From Ipomoea triloba (taxonomy: Eukaryota > Streptophyta > Magnoliopsida > Solanales > Convolvulaceae): DNA of 64,000 bases. Both the position numbers and the translations under genes were made by a program. Below, piece by piece: positions 20,743 to 34,340 of the stretch; the stretch's first letter is position 1; each line of letters starts with the position of its first letter. Below the pieces are notes generated by a model that had not been told where the DNA came from, made no database searches, and saw only the letters and a program-made list of their open reading frames with translations. Location of the stretch: positions 31,398,690 through 31,462,689 of the forward strand of contig NC_044918.1 of NCBI RefSeq assembly GCF_003576645.1, read 5' to 3'.

Positions 20743-22302
20743 AATCAAAATATTCATAATATAATCACTATATGGATTTGATATTGTTCTTGGCATTTTC
20801 CTTGATCTAACTCCTTTAAAAATAATTATAAAATATTAAATTAAAATTTTATCGCAACAAATTAACTATATCAAAATTTACAACACAAAAACAAAAACAA
20901 AAAAAAACATAATATTCACAACCCTTTTTAATTCTCTAACACTTCAATGATATACAAAAAAATTATTCTCTCAGACAATTCAACACCAAAGTATTTGAAC
21001 AATTTTTGGAGATCAAATTCAAATAAATGTATTTTAATTAAAGAGTGACGAGACCCATTAAATGGATCTCGTCATTCATAGGTGCTGACAGCCCACATTC
21101 TCGACTGACAGCCGACATGGCTGTCAGCGTGCGCGGCTGCTGCCCACATGGGTTGTCGGTGCCCATGGCTGTAGGCTAAGAGGAGGGATCACGAGTATGT
21201 TTATTGTGTATCAACAACTAATTTGATGTATCTTATCAATTTCTCTTACCGAGTCTATTATATCATATGTAAATTTATTTAAAAGAATAAATAAATAATT
21301 TGTCGTTATTCTAAATTCGTTGGTATAACACTAGTGCATTTGCCTTTACATTATATTCTTCAACATTACATAATTTTTTTTTCCATCTGGATCAATGGCA
21401 AGTTTGTTCTCTTTTTTCAATTTTCTCAAACGCTGCATTTCTTGGCACCATGTTTTGGGTGTGAGAGATAAGTGTAATGGATTTCAATTAAAACTCACAA
21501 ATTTAATTTGGTCTGTAGAGGTGGAAAGTCTGATTCAAGAAGGTAGAGAAATTAGCAGTGATAGATCCAACAGGTATTCCGCTATTATTAGAAGCAAATT
21601 CCTGTTAAGGGAACTGTCAACTCAATCTTTGGTTCCGGGTCAGACTTCCTAATTCGTTGAGGGGTTGCTCCTGCATGATTGGGTTGCACCTCAACACCTG
21701 GGTCGTTGTTTATATTTTCTCGGAGTGAATATTCTTCAAGGAAGGCAATGCAAGAAAATGGTAACACTGCGGCCCAAGTTTATTCATATATTTATGTTTT
21801 AGTTTAGTAATTTTCGAAAATGAAAATTAATGTATAAATTAGTAATTTTCGGAAATGAAAATATAATTTATAAATTTGTATTCGGCTTAGTTTTGAGTTT
21901 TGGCCCAAGTACTAGACGGTTAGTTTATTCACATGTTGACAAGGCTCAATATGATGTATACCGTACTTTTGTAATTTCCAGAAATGAAAGTGTAATGTAT
22001 ACATTTATATTGCAATAAGTTTTCAGTTTTTACCTATGTACAAGACGAATTATTTATTCACACATTCACAACGCTTAATATGATGTTTATACTAATGTAA
22101 ATGAATATTACTCTATTATCATATCGTAATGTTCTACGAAAAGCTTGATCAAATTCAAGCCATGCATCCAAAAATAAAACCAAAGATCAAAAGCAAAGCT
22201 TATTTTACAAATTTTGAGACGTTATGATGTCTTTAGCTTAATATACAAGTATACAACAATCTTTGGATTTTTTTTTGTTGGTGGCTTGTACTAAAACAAT
22301 CG
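20743..22302. other. Intergenic, AT-rich; two hairpins
   Basis: No gene recognised. GACGAGA...TCTCGTC (about 21046-21074) and CTGACAGCC...GGCTGTCAG (about 21104-21126) form strong hairpins in a short GC-rich patch, possibly an old TIR element. Confidence 0.5.
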
Positions 22303-23016
22303 TTATACCCTGCACCACGGTGCACATAGCAATGTGCACCACGTACGTAAACGACGTCGTTTCGATGTTAGTGGACGCGGACGTGAATGACTCTAGGGAA
22401 TTCATTATCTATAATACACATAATCATTATATATAATACACAGAACGTTTGTCTAGAATACACAGAATTTTTGCCCAGAATACACAGAATATTGACACAA
22501 AATACACAGATGTTAGTGGACGCGAACGCGAATGACTCCAGGGAATTCATTATCTATAATAGACATAATCATTATCTAGAATACACAGAACGTTTGCCTA
22601 GAATACACAGAATGTTTGCCCAGAATACACAGAATATTGACACAAAATACACAGAACTCATCCTCCTAACATTCGAATGCACAAACACATCACAACATGT
22701 GTTAATAATATGAATACACAGAATATTGACACAAAATACACAGAACTCATCCTCCTAAACATTTGAATGCACAAACACATCACAACATGTGTTACTAACA
22801 GGAATACACAGAACGGTTGCCTAGAATACACAGAACGGTTGCCTAGAATACACAGAATGATTGTCTGGAATACACAGAATATTAACATAAATACAGAGAC
22901 CGGCTGAAACGGGAACGTGATTTCCAAAAAAACGGACGATTAATTTACAATACTCAAAACGACGTCGTTTAGGCACATGGTGCACATTGCTATGTGCACC
23001 GTGGTGCACGGTATAA
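22303..23016. mobile_element. Non-autonomous TIR element with internal tandem repeats
   Basis: Terminal inverted repeats of ~60 bp: TTATACCCTGCACCACGG at 22303 mirrors the end at 23016. Each contains GTGCACAT-AGCA-ATGTGCAC and AACGACGTCGTT palindromes. The interior consists of ~23-bp repeats with the core GAATACACAGAA. No transposase. No clear target duplication was found. Confidence 0.8.
22430..22890. repeat. GAATACACAGAA tandem repeats
   Basis: About 18 copies of the 12-bp core separated by 10-12 bp of semi-conserved spacer (such as CGTTTGCCTA), plus a larger ~115-bp duplication including GCACAAACACATCACAAC. Confidence 0.85.
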
Positions 23017-24136
23017 TTTGCCGTACTAAAAACTAACTTCATATTGGGCTGGTTAATTACACAAATATACCTTATTTTGAAAGTGCTTGGTTCATATACA
23101 CTTTGCCCTATACCTATCTAAGTCACAAGTTCCAGTGGTTCAAACAATTCAACAGATATGCATGTAATCCTATCAAGTAAAAAATAAAACATGACGAATT
23201 ATTATCACAAATTATTCTCCAACCACACAAATAGAGAGACACAATTCCCACTCTCCCACTTGGGTCTCTCCGCATCTCCAACATGCGTCTCTCCTCGTCG
23301 GCATCCGGCGGTGAGATATGCATGTGGGAGATGCGTATCTTGTATAATACGAGAAACGCATTTTCTACATGCGTATTTCCCAATGTAACAAAATACATCA
23401 GACGTAACTCCGACTTGCGTCTGAGTACAAAACTTTAAAAAAAAAAATGGTCATACACATCTGAAACATTCATTTCTGACCCTAAACACATGTCCTAAAA
23501 TATCTTTTCCCATTTCAGTACACGTTTCAAAATCGTCCTATTATTCTCGGTGCATGTAAAAATAGTCACATTTCAATCATTCTCTTTCAAACGAGACCAG
23601 AAAGGATGATAATTTTTAAGGGGAGATGTTGAGAATTCCACCCAGAAGCCCAGAAAGGATGACAGTTTTTATGGCGTATTTGCCGAATGCACATTTGCTA
23701 CAAAACATCCTTGACTGCAGGAATATATACACACACACAGAGGACAATGACACTCAGCATTATCTCTTGAAAACATCAAGATGTGCTTTTAACATACTAG
23801 GCAGGCCACTATATATAACTTCGTGTATATTTCTATTTTTTCCCTTTATGTTAACATGACAATTATTTATTTATTTATTTATTTTTGGACAAAAACATGA
23901 CAAATTTTAATAAATAAAAAAATAGTCCACATTTTCTATTAATTTCTTTCAATAAAAGCAGGACGCATGAGAAAACTTTTATTCCTTGAAAATATACTTA
24001 CCATTTCACATACAACTCCTTGAAGAGAGCAAAGGGTATTAGTAATCTTCGAAAAGCATATATCCCCTCTCGTTGAGATTGAAAACTATGAAAATAAAAC
24101 GCTCATTGCCGGCTTGTTATTGTCTACCCAAAATAT
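23017..24136. other. Upstream region of the chitinase-like gene
   Basis: No gene seen. Around 23265-23400 the word ATGCGTNTCTC/ATGCGTATTTCC recurs several times. The rest is AT-rich. Confidence 0.4.
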
Positions 24137-24142
24137 TATAAA
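24137..24142 (+). promoter_or_regulatory. TATA box of the chitinase-like gene
   Basis: TATAAA lies 58 bp before the ATG at 24200, giving a 5' UTR of about 30 bases. Confidence 0.6.
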
Positions 24143-24199
24143 GAGAGTAAGAGACAACACAAGTACACACTATGCCATTGAAATCTACACAAGAATAAA

Positions 24200-25183
24200 A
24201 TGGCCAAGAGCAATATTCTCTTGCCCCTGCTGCATATCATTCCTCTTTTGCTAAATTTCCAACTACTTTGCCGTGAGTAATTGAAGGAAATTTCCAGGTT
24301 AAAGTATTACTGCAAATTAGATTGTCATGGAGTATATGCTTATCTTTTCTTTGTTCTTTCAGATGGGAAGGTTTTCATGGAGTATATAGGTGCTACTGGC
24401 AAACCTGTAACATTTGATCAGGTCCCAATAGAGCAAGGAATTGACTTCCACTTTGTCCTGAGCTTTGCCATCGACGCAGACCCATCTGCAAATCCTGCAA
24501 ATGGCACGTTTTTGCCATATTGGGCTTCAACCTTAACCCCGGACTCAGTTGCAGCCATCAAGGCAGAGTACCCTAATGTCAAGGCCTTAGCTAGCCTTTC
24601 AGGGTGGAGCCTCCATGACAAGAAGCTCAACTGGTACAAGCCAGCAGATCCTCAGCTCTGGATAACAAATGCATTCACTTCACTCCAAGAGATCATTAAC
24701 ACATATCATCTGGATGGCATTGACATAGACTATGAGAGATTTCCCAGGCACAATGAGAGCTTCGCCTACTGTATAGGCGAGCTGATTGCTCTCCTAAAGA
24801 ACCAAAGCGTTATTTCAGTGGCAACAATAGCGCCATACTACAGCACAGTCATACCCTATATTCAGCTATATGAAAACTATGGAGATCTCATAGACTATGT
24901 CAACCACCAGTTCTATACAGATAAAGTTAGGACACCAGAGGGGTACCTTGAAGCCTTCAAATTGAGGACTGCACAATTTGGTAAGGAGAAAGTGTTGCCC
25001 AGCTATGAAGTCAACGGAAGAGGGATCCAAGGGGATGCATTCTTTCAAGCTCTGCAACTCCTGGAAAAGAATGGGTTTGATATCAAGGGAGCCATGATCT
25101 TCTCAGCTGATGCTTCTGCTGGCAACAATTACTACTATGAGAGGAAAATACAAGCCTTCTTGCTCAATTCTACGCATGTGTGA
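24200..25183 (+). CDS. GH18 chitinase-like secreted protein
   Basis: CDS joins 24200-24272 and 24363-25183, giving 297 aa. The intron has GTGAGT and TTTCTTTGTTCTTTCAG borders. Exon 1 encodes a Leu-rich signal peptide (MAKSNILLPLLHIIPLLLNF), so the product should enter the secretory pathway. Joining restores ...LLC-HGKVFMEYIG. The GH18 active-site motif DGIDIDYE is complete at residues 142-149, with Asp147 and the catalytic Glu149. The length, single barrel and lack of a chitin-binding domain fit the 'chitinase 2'/narbonin-like GH18 group (tulip-bulb chitinase type). Sequons NGT (71), NES (155), NQS (171) and NST (293) could be glycosylated. Hydrolysis of chitin is likely, but some relatives are storage or non-enzymatic proteins. 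Confidence 0.9.
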
Positions 25184-25914
25184 CGTTTTATTGTTTATAC
25201 TCTACAACTATCAAAGTAGTGAAAATTCAGTGGCAAGACTGCCTCACTGGCTCAGCATTCTACCAGTTGGTTTATCTTTTGATTTCCTTCAGGATCCAAA
25301 AGCTAGTGAGGAAGGCATGCCACAAATTTTATCAAATTTGAGATGTTGGTGTTGGTACAAATATAAGATACACCTTCCTTTTCTTACTCCATGAGAGCAT
25401 TTTGTTCTGCTTCCGTTGTGAGAAATGGTGAAAAATAAACAAATATTTGCCAACAGAAAATATCAGAACATTAATTACAGCCAATTGTATAAACAGGTTT
25501 GAAGGACAACCAAACCAAGTACACTCAACAGAAATTTTCGGATTATAAGCAAAACCAATAATACAGAGTAGATATCAAGCAGAACAGGCACCATAAGTAG
25601 GGGTTATCTAAACCAGACAAAAACTACATGACCCAGGAGTAAAGAGCTTGTCCTGAAGAACATGGCTATGTTGAAGATGAAAGCACTTCAATGTACCCCC
25701 TTGACATTCTTAGGGAGAGGTTAACTCAGAAATACTATTTCCAAGGGGGGCATTTGGTATCAGAAATCTTCTACTAAAAGCAAACAAGACCAGGATTTAG
25801 CTTAATTAGAAAGCAACACTTCTTACTTCTTATCGCAGAGCAAAAAAAAAAAAAAAAATTCAAGAAACAAAGTATGTGAAACTGAATTTACTATAGTGCA
25901 TTAGCATCAAAATT
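25184..25914. other. Convergent intergenic region
   Basis: Lies between the 3' ends of the chitinase-like gene (+) and VPS11 (-). AT-rich, with a poly-A stretch near 25841. It probably holds the two 3' UTRs. Confidence 0.5.
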
Positions 25915-27136
25915 TTAGAACTCATTGCTAGGAGCGTTGCTTGATTTATCAGCAGTTCCATTGATGCTAGTTTTGCTGATAATCCCCTTTCCAAAATATC
26001 TTGCAATCACTGAAAATCCATCTTTTGAAGTTTTAACCTGCTGGAAGAATTGGTCTTGGCTTTTGGAACTTTGCTCTAAGCTTCTCTTTGTCTCGAGAAT
26101 GGCTCTGTACTCGGGAGCACACATAGGGCATTCCTTCTCATTGTCACCAAGGCAACGCTGATGGAATGAGTGCATACACATGAAGTGGACGGCAGGAAGG
26201 TCAAGGGTGAATGTGCAAGCAGTGCATTTGCTAAGCTGAAAGATTCTGGCATTGGTCCTAAGATCTTGGATTTCTTTTCTCATTGTAGATGTCTCTTCCT
26301 GCAAAATTGGAATGTAGTTCATAACACTCCATTATTTAATTAATTTTATAAATTTGTGTGAGAGAAGTTCAGAACACTCACACTATTCAACTCCATTATA
26401 ATTAACTCTATAGAAGCAGCTAAAATGCTGAACATAGAATATAAAAGAGAATAGGAAAATCTCATACAAGCTATTGGTTCAACATATGTAAGAAGCGTTG
26501 AGTTTATTGCTTGTGTCTCTTACTGTCTTAGTATTCTGCTTGTGTTTAATGTGTGTCCTTTGATATTACCTAAGAGTGTATTCATACTCTAGGTTAGCCT
26601 ATGACTATATATGTGTAGTCCTGTGTAATCTTTAAGCAAGTTCAAGCTATGACTTAATCAAAATCTTTCCCAATTTATTCAACAAGAAATCCATTATCAG
26701 CTTCTAAACATGTACTGGTATTTAATGAATCCGCAAGTAGCAAATTGCTGGCTATGAAATCCATTTATTGAGATCTAAGGACATTTATAGGAAGAAAGTA
26801 AAAAACTGGTCTTCAAATTTCCCTTTTCTAGCTAGAGGTGATCTTTGAATCTAGCAATTAGGGATTGTAACGGGTTATGGTGGGTAAGTGGGTTGGGGTA
26901 TACTACATTCACCAACACTTCCAAACCAATCATCCACCTTCACCACCACCCCACTGAGCAGGGAAATTTTTAAACCCACACCTGAACCACTATAGGGTGG
27001 TTACCCAACCTTAATAGTTAAATACTTAAATACAAATATTCTCGATATTCTCCTCGAAATTATCATAATAAATAAATTTTGGAGTTAAAATTCAACATGT
27101 AATAAATTCTATAAAAAAAATATCTAAAACACCTAA

Positions 27137-27174
<38 letters not shown>

Positions 27175-30100
27175 TTAAAATAAATAATCTCGTTAAATAC
27201 TTAAATGTAATATGAAAGTAATATATGACTATATGGTGGGATAAGTGGTAGCAAGTGCTATCTTCCAAGCCCACCACAGGTGGAATTTTTCACATCCATT
27301 CCTATTCCATCACCTGCAGCCATCCATAAAAACCCAACCCTCTCAAGTCAGATTGGAATGCATATATCAGTTATTGATATACCAAGGCCCCTAACATTCA
27401 CCAATATAGAGACATTGAAATCCATCACTTACTCTTACGTCAAAAGGGATTAATAAGTGGTTTGCGTAAAGAAAGGCATGTTGGTAAAAATACTAGAACA
27501 TTATTCAATAAATGAGGAATATGAAATGCTAAAAATATAGGTAGATTGATGTTGAACCTGATACTTTTCAATAGCTCTCCTATCTTCTTCAATCAACTTT
27601 GACTCCTGTTCCAGTTTACGAGCTATATAATCTTTGATAACAGAAAGTGTAAGGCATGGATTTCTAGACAGAGTCTGAAGAACAACAATGGGAGGCAAGA
27701 TATCATCCCTTTCAATATAAGTCAATACTTCTTTGACTTCTTTGGAGCAGTTTTCCCCAAGTTCACCAAAGTACTTTAATAGTTCTGCCCAAAGAGAGGG
27801 ATCACCACCTTTACCTGAGTCACCAAGTCTCTTGCAGCAAGCAATTAAGCCCTCATGATCATGTGCCTGCATGTAGCAGGCAATCACCTCTTTGTAGAGT
27901 TTCATCTTCTCATAAAGAAATAACAAACCTTCCCTAAAACCATTCATTTCGCATAAAATTATGGCAAGATCAACATCATATAGTGGTTGTTCTTGTTCAG
28001 AAGGCCATGCACTCTTAAGCAAGCTTAGCCCCTTCTTGCGTCTTTCTAGGCGACTTTTCTCTTCATTTACATCTTTTCTATTCAAATTCACCCTCCCAAT
28101 AAATCCTGCTTTTGAAACAGATGGTTCTACTCTAGCATCTTCATTTCCACCAATACTAGTTTGTGAGATTGATGGGAAATCAAGATCATGGGACAAGTAT
28201 AACTCCAAAAGTGTGTTATGAATTTCCACTTGAGCAGGTGAGTCCTTAACTTTGCTGGTATACTGTTCAAGGAACTCCAAAAGTGACTGTGGATAGTGGA
28301 CAAAGATATTGAGAAAATCAATGGGAGATGGCAACATGGAAACATATGTAACACTGGTGGCAGCCCTCTTGCCTGCTTCTCCTTCTTCTGTGCAAAGCCT
28401 CATCAGTATCTCAATTGTTTCTGTGGGCTTGTGCTCTATAAGAATTTTTCCATACTCTTTAACAGTCACCCCAGCCTGACTCAGTTCAAGACTATTAATA
28501 TATTCCAATGCTTCATCATATCGACCAAGGTCTTCAAGCAAGATCTTTAAGTACCATTCATGCCGCCCAGTCTTCTTGGCAACATACATTGCATGCTCAA
28601 AATAATTTGCAGCACGGCATACCCTTATTGCAGTTTCAACATCAAACTTATGTTCCCCAACTGCATCCTCACTTTTAATGAATACATTCAACTTCTCGAC
28701 ATCTTTCAGTTTAGTATAGCAATTCAACAACAGGGTAGTATGGTCTTTTGAAGCAAGCCCTTTTTCATGCAACTTCTCCAAGTAATTGGTAAGGTTGTAG
28801 ATCCTTTGTGCATCCAAGAACTTTTGTATCACATAGGAAGGCTCCAGATGGCCAATGGTGTGAATATATTGAGCCATAGCCTCATCATAGTCCTGTTTAC
28901 CATATAAATGATCCCCATATTTCCTCAACACTTCAGCTGTGGCAGCAGCATCAGCTTGTTGACTCTGGACCAGGTTAATAGCAACAGTATAGAGATTCTT
29001 CTTGAAAAGCATATCCAGCTTACTCTCCATATCCTTTTCACCAATACATAAAGCAGATTTATCCTCCATTATTAGAATTATGTTACCCCATTCACAAAGC
29101 ATGTGAGAGACCTCATTAACCACTATGCTGTGGGCAATTAACCGGTTCTTCAGATCATAAACATTGAAAGTATTCTTCCCAGTTCTTTGATCAGCAATAA
29201 CACATAGGAGGTATCCACGGAACCAACCAAGGAACTTCTTCTCTCCTTCAAAGGCCCAACAAGGGCCCCGACCATCAACCTCATAGAAGTATATAGCCTC
29301 TGACCGACCGATTATCAACTCCTACAATAGAATAGTAACAAAACTGTGTGAATAATGTAACGTTGATTTATGCAATACAATCAAATAAAATTAATGCATT
29401 CAGATTTGCATACCGAGCGGTCACTCATTGCAACACTAGGAACAGAAGATCCAATCTGATCAAGAGTTTGCTGGCTAGGTGGTTGAGTCTGGAGGTTGAA
29501 AATGCTCACTGATTCTGGAGTGACAGCAAACAACTGGAGGGCCTGGCCATCCACTCTAAATCCAAAACCAGTAATGGAAGCCTGGCTTTTGTTTGAATGA
29601 TTAACCACCTGGAGCCTAAAGCGCTTAATACGCTCACGTGCAATATCCCCTTGAATGCAATAGATGCAACCATTGTCTAAACCGATAGCAATGAATAATA
29701 TAGGAGGAGCCTCCTCTATTACCAAAAATGAAGTGATCTGTAGTGAAGATTTCATGTTATTTATCTACTCTAATGGTAAAAATGAAAAATATAAAAAAAT
29801 AAAAAATAAAAATGGAAGTGCACAAACTATAAGCATATTGAAAATTGAACTTGCAGAGACCTTTGCTTCAGGGAACTGATTGGTGAATATCCGTAAAATT
29901 TGAACACAATCAGGAGTTGATGCACTTGATCCCTCTTCCTGCATCTTGTCAAGGTCAAAAACTTTAAGACATGTAGCTGATACCTGGGCAGATATTTGCT
30001 CATCTTCTCCAACTGTTAGCAAGAAGTTCCGTTGCTAAGTTGACCAGGAAGGAGAAAAACCAAAGTTAGTAGGTAGCATTGCATACATTTAAATTTTCAA

Positions 30101-30867
30101 TATCACACTACAGACAACAAAGTCTGAAACAATTTATGTTTAATTTTTTTTTCACCATAGACATGCAAAAGAAGCTGTAAAAAAAAAACACAAGGACCAA
30201 GTCTTATTAAGTCACTGATACACCATACACTTCTTGATACATTTATACATGTGTCAGAAGTATTTTCCCTGTCTTCTTTTGTCTCCCTCAAGGAGATAAC
30301 AAACCATTCTAAGTAGTAACCGCAATAAAATTTGAGCAAAGAACTCATAATTAATTTATACTCGTAATTCGCATTTGAACAGTATCCCTAAAACCCACAT
30401 CCGAGTCTCGAAATTGGAATGACAGGCACTGGGAATTTCAATTCCTCATTATAAGGCAAACACAAGAGTAACTAAGTGGAATCAAAATATCTCGCACAAG
30501 AAAGGGTACTGACAAAATATCATCACAAATTATTCTCAAATTGCTTAGCACAGAGTAAAATAGCTGATCTATCGAGTAATCACGGGTATTCATTAACACA
30601 TTTGGGAAAAAATCCAATAATTAAAGGTCTAGATGAAAAAACCTTGAGCTGGTGAAGGAAAAGGACAGAGGAAGAATGAGCTTGGAAGGAGTAGTTGAAC
30701 TTGAGGCCTCGATCCAGTAGAGAAACGGTGCCGTCATCGCAGCCCAAGACAATCCTACCTCTGCCGCCGGAGCAGCATTCGATCTTCCCGGTTATCTCTT
30801 CTTCCGAGCACTGCAATTTCCCCGAGTACTTCTCCTCGAAAAACTCGAATTTCCTCCACTGATACAT
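25915..30867 (-). CDS. VPS11: VPS11, core subunit of HOPS/CORVET
   Basis: Five exons: 30643-30867, 29861-30034, 29414-29737, 27558-29321 and 25915-26298. All have GT-AG borders and phase 0, giving 956 aa, close to plant VPS11. The N-terminal part (to about residue 345) is the beta-propeller: IVLGCDDGTVSLLDRG, LTVGEDEQIS, IAIGLDNGCIYC, YFYEVDGRGPCWAF. The large exon 4 holds the alpha-solenoid/clathrin-repeat region (KYGDHLYGKQDYDEAM, YEKMKLYKEVIACYM). The C-terminal RING-H2 has ligands C854, C857, C870, H872, H875, C878, C886 and C889. Within the class C core (VPS11/16/18/33) it tethers membranes for fusion at the vacuole and late endosome. All key residues are present and no stops were found. 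Confidence 0.96.
26299..27557 (-). other. VPS11 intron 4
   Basis: The largest intron of the gene. It has a (TA)n run at about 27143-27171 and a GGGTTGGGG-rich patch near 26865-27000 that looks like an old inserted element. Confidence 0.8.
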
Positions 30868-31221
30868 CTCCCCGGTTACTTCCTATTTTCTAAAATTCGA
30901 TCGTATGATGAGCCAATCTCGTAGAATCTCACACAGTGAATAATATTGCGATCGGAATTCAGAATTTTAGGATGGCTGTATAGATTTGATGATTGCAATT
31001 TGCAAATTGCTTTGACATGGCATTCAAGTCAGTCACAGTTTACCACTTTACCTTCACTAGTCCACTTTTCAGCTGACAATGTATTATTGAGCGCATTTCG
31101 TGTACCTTCAAATGACAAAAACTAAAAAACAAGGAGAGGAAGCCGATTGAAAATCATCCTTTCATTATTAATAAATTATATGTTCATTTTTATGTAATAA
31201 ATTAAAAAATAATTTGCAATG
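30868..31221. other. VPS11 upstream region
   Basis: Expected to hold the VPS11 promoter (minus strand). No clear TATA box was chosen, which is common for housekeeping genes. Confidence 0.4.
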
Positions 31222-31600
31222 TCTACTATCTACTCAGCACCAAAGTTAGGCCAATAATAGAAATTAAAAAAAAAATGTTCGTAATTGATGAAATGAATAG
31301 TTCAGATTATTTTAATTTTAGTATTTTTTTTAGTTTTCTACTTACTCTCTATTTTTTTATTTTCTTCTCTTAAATACTTCCCGTTAGTATAAATTTTAGT
31401 CATGAAATATTCTGTTAATTATTTATTATTATTAACTTACTCATTAATTTCTATAAGAAATGTCTTAAGTTCGGACCTCATCCCAATCAGAATTGACATA
31501 ACTGTTGAACATATAGTCATATACTACGAATATGTCAGAGTGTATTAAAAAAATATACAATATAAAATTTAACATGAACTTTGGTCAAATAATTAACCCG
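31222..31600 (+). mobile_element. Diverged Helitron 5' part
   Basis: TCTACTATCTACTC...AAGTTAGGCC at 31222, and later CATCCCAATCAGAATTG and ATATACTACGAATATGTC, match the Helitrons at 63154 (+) and 52141 (-). The 3' end could not be placed. Confidence 0.6.
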
Positions 31601-31929
31601 ACTAAACACGTTGCATTCAAAGTTGAGCATTAGAGATTACAAATAAGGAATTTTGAAAATCATTTTCTTACATTAAAAATAAATAAATTTAGGTTAAGTT
31701 TTTTTTTCTTTTTTTTTCGTTTAATTAATATTCTTTTGATTATTTAGAACAAGACTCAATATTTCAAATACGTTTTTGTATTATTGAGAATGATTTAGGT
31801 CACTATGGTATTATGAATAATATTTTCTGTCTGTATTTCTATAATGGTACTATTGTATATTACTTTACAAATATTGTATTATTATTTTTTTATCGGACAA
31901 AATTGTTCTTAGATCATTGTCATACATGG

Positions 31930-32000
31930 TTGCAAAGCGCTGGGCGCTAGGCAAGCGATAGATTAGCGCCTAGCGCCTAGGTGGTGCCTAGGCGACGACC
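31930..32000. repeat. GCGCCTAG/CTAGGCGC palindromic patch
   Basis: GCGCTGGGCGCTAGGC pairs with GCGCCTAGCGCC a few bases later. A strong local hairpin in AT-rich surroundings. Confidence 0.6.
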
Positions 32001-32043
32001 TATAAAAACAAAAAAATAGTGCATGTGTTTGGGTGTATAGCAT

Positions 32044-32045
32044 AT

Positions 32046-32085
<40 letters not shown>
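32044..32085. repeat. (TA)n(GA)n microsatellite
   Basis: A TA run followed by a GA run, directly left of the TIR element. Confidence 0.9.
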
Positions 32086-32886
32086 TGGGTGTTCATGTGC
32101 GGCCTGGTCATTAGGTGTGGCCGTGCGGCCTTTTTTCAGCCATTAGATTAGATCAAGTCATCAAATCAACGCGCAATATATATATGTTACAAAGCACACC
32201 ATTCTACGTACTAAAATGCACTAGAGGACCGATAAAACACATCATTCCACACTATATACCAAATGCACCTATTCACTTAAAATTCATCAATATACGTAAT
32301 AAAACGCATCATTCTATGTATTAAAATGCATCATAACGTGCCTCATGTCAGGTAATAAACATGCACTATTTACACATATTAGAAAACATGTGTTTAAATA
32401 TTCACCATTCTTTGTATTAAAATGCACCACAACGTGTGTTAAAATACACCACAACGTGTGTTAAAATGCACAATTCCACTTATTGAAAATCCTCATCATA
32501 GATTATAAACATGCACTATTACACTTATTAGAAAACATGTGTTAAAATACACACCATTCTACGTACTAAAATGTACCAGGGGACGGATTAAAACACACCA
32601 TTCCACAACACAGTTACATACCATTCTACGTATGAAAATGCACCAGAGGATGGATTAAAACACATCATTCCACAACACAGTTAAATGTACCAACATACGT
32701 AATAAAACGCACCACACAATGTACTAAAATGCACCATTTCCATTCACGTAATATAGATACTTAAATTATCAAAAAGTCCTCCACTTAACCTGCGCGAACT
32801 GCAATTTGCCACCATTAGATTAGGCGAATTGACATCAAAGATAAGGCCGCATGACCGCACCGGAGCAACAGGCCGCATATGAATAG

Positions 32887-32890
<4 letters not shown>
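32086..32890. mobile_element. Non-autonomous TIR element 1 with GCACCA repeats
   Basis: The left end (TTCATGTGCGGCCTGG...GTGCGGCC, then CATTAGATTAG) mirrors the right end read in reverse (TTCATATGCGGCCTG...CATGCGGCC, CTAATCTAATGG). The interior is degenerate repeats of AAAATGCACCA with TTCTACGTA spacers. Flanked on both sides by (TA)n. Confidence 0.7.

Positions 32891-32942
<52 letters not shown>
32890..32942. repeat. (TA)n microsatellite
   Basis: About 26 TA repeats between TIR element 1 and the large Mutator-like element. Confidence 0.95.
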
Positions 32943-32947
<5 letters not shown>

Positions 32948-33049
32948 TGACTTCATATGAGACAACCCTCTCATATGAGAAATAAGACTAAACCCTTACC
33001 ATACGATCAAAGATTTCGACGGATCAAATTTGGTAGGGCACATCGCGCC

Positions 33050-34340
33050 TGGTAAACTATATTTACTCTGAATTTATATGATAAACCAAAAGTTTATATG
33101 ATAAACCAAAAGTGAAGGGTAAAATAGTAAAAAGACTCAGTGAGCAGTTCGAGAACATAGGGATTCCCCGACTTTTGCTCTCCCACAATGCGCAAACGTT
33201 AGTCAATCGAACTCCAGACGGAAACCAAACCCCATACACGACAACCCTTGCCCTACTTTTCCTCACCCACAAACCGTCAACGTGGGGCGATTGACCACCA
33301 TCCGGGGAGCACCCCCCAGACGCGAATTGTGACGCTAGTTGCGAGTATCCATGGCCGGACAGAAACGGTCAGCAAAGAGACGGAGTGGACCACGAACGCA
33401 AGCAGCTTCCAAAGGTACCGAGGCGTTTTTAGAGGGTTTGATGTTTTTTTTGGGGTTTTTTTTTATGTTTGGTGTGTGATTGCACGATCGGTGACCGGCA
33501 TCGTGATTGCGTCGTTAGGGCACCGATCAGGCAACATGCACATAGCCGAGCCTCCATTCCCGAAAAAAAACAGTCGATGAGCTTTTAGTGTGGTGGGAAA
33601 TCACACAAACGAGCTCAACCCGGGTTTAATGGGGGAATTGGGTGTCCATTGATGTTGTTAGCTTGGTTGGTTCCTGTAGTGAAATTAGAGAGTTAGGGAT
33701 GCAATTTGAAGAGTGGCTGGACAGGGAGTTGGGTAGAATGAGTTTGGAAAAAAGAAGTAATTGATAGGGGTGGGTAAAGTAGAATTAGGTTCGTTATAAT
33801 GGTCCCCATGCGTAATGTTCCAAAAATTGCTTTTAGAAGCACATGGTGACAGGAAAATTTGGGGCCTACACTGATGTCATTTGAAACATAGAAAGGTGTT
33901 TTTTTTTTTTTGGTGAATAGAGAATGGTGTTAAACAGGACATCCGAAACAAAGAAAGCATAGATTTTTTTTCCCAATATTGCATGTACTGAACTTTGGTC
34001 CGGAAAGGTACAACACCATTGGAAAAGTGATTTCAGTGCGATAATAACGGTATAAAACCAGACTGCTACGTGGTCATTATATCTGTTTCTGCACACAAAA
34101 AAATATTAGAATGTGTGGTTTTCATGTCTTTTATGCACTGTCTGTGCATTGTTTAAAACTGCATGTGCATTTCTGTGTTGATCCATATTTGTGAACATTG
34201 CTAGGTGATTGAAGAATGTCTGTCTGTTATAGATACATTATTTGTTTTAGCAAGACTAGTTCAGACACTTTGTGCACTACTGAACAGAAGGTTGTGCATT
34301 GTGGTTGAAGTTCTTTCATACTGACCCAAATACTCTTATT
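33050..34340 (+). other. 5' non-coding arm of the large element
   Basis: Low coding content. TGTGCATT/TGTGCACT words recur between 34120 and 34310, as in the other non-coding parts of this element. Confidence 0.4.

Noticed and set aside
22430..22890. Regularly spaced short repeats resembling a CRISPR array
   Set aside because: The 12-bp core and ~11-bp spacers are too short, spacers are themselves repeated, the DNA is plant nuclear, and the array lies inside a TIR element.
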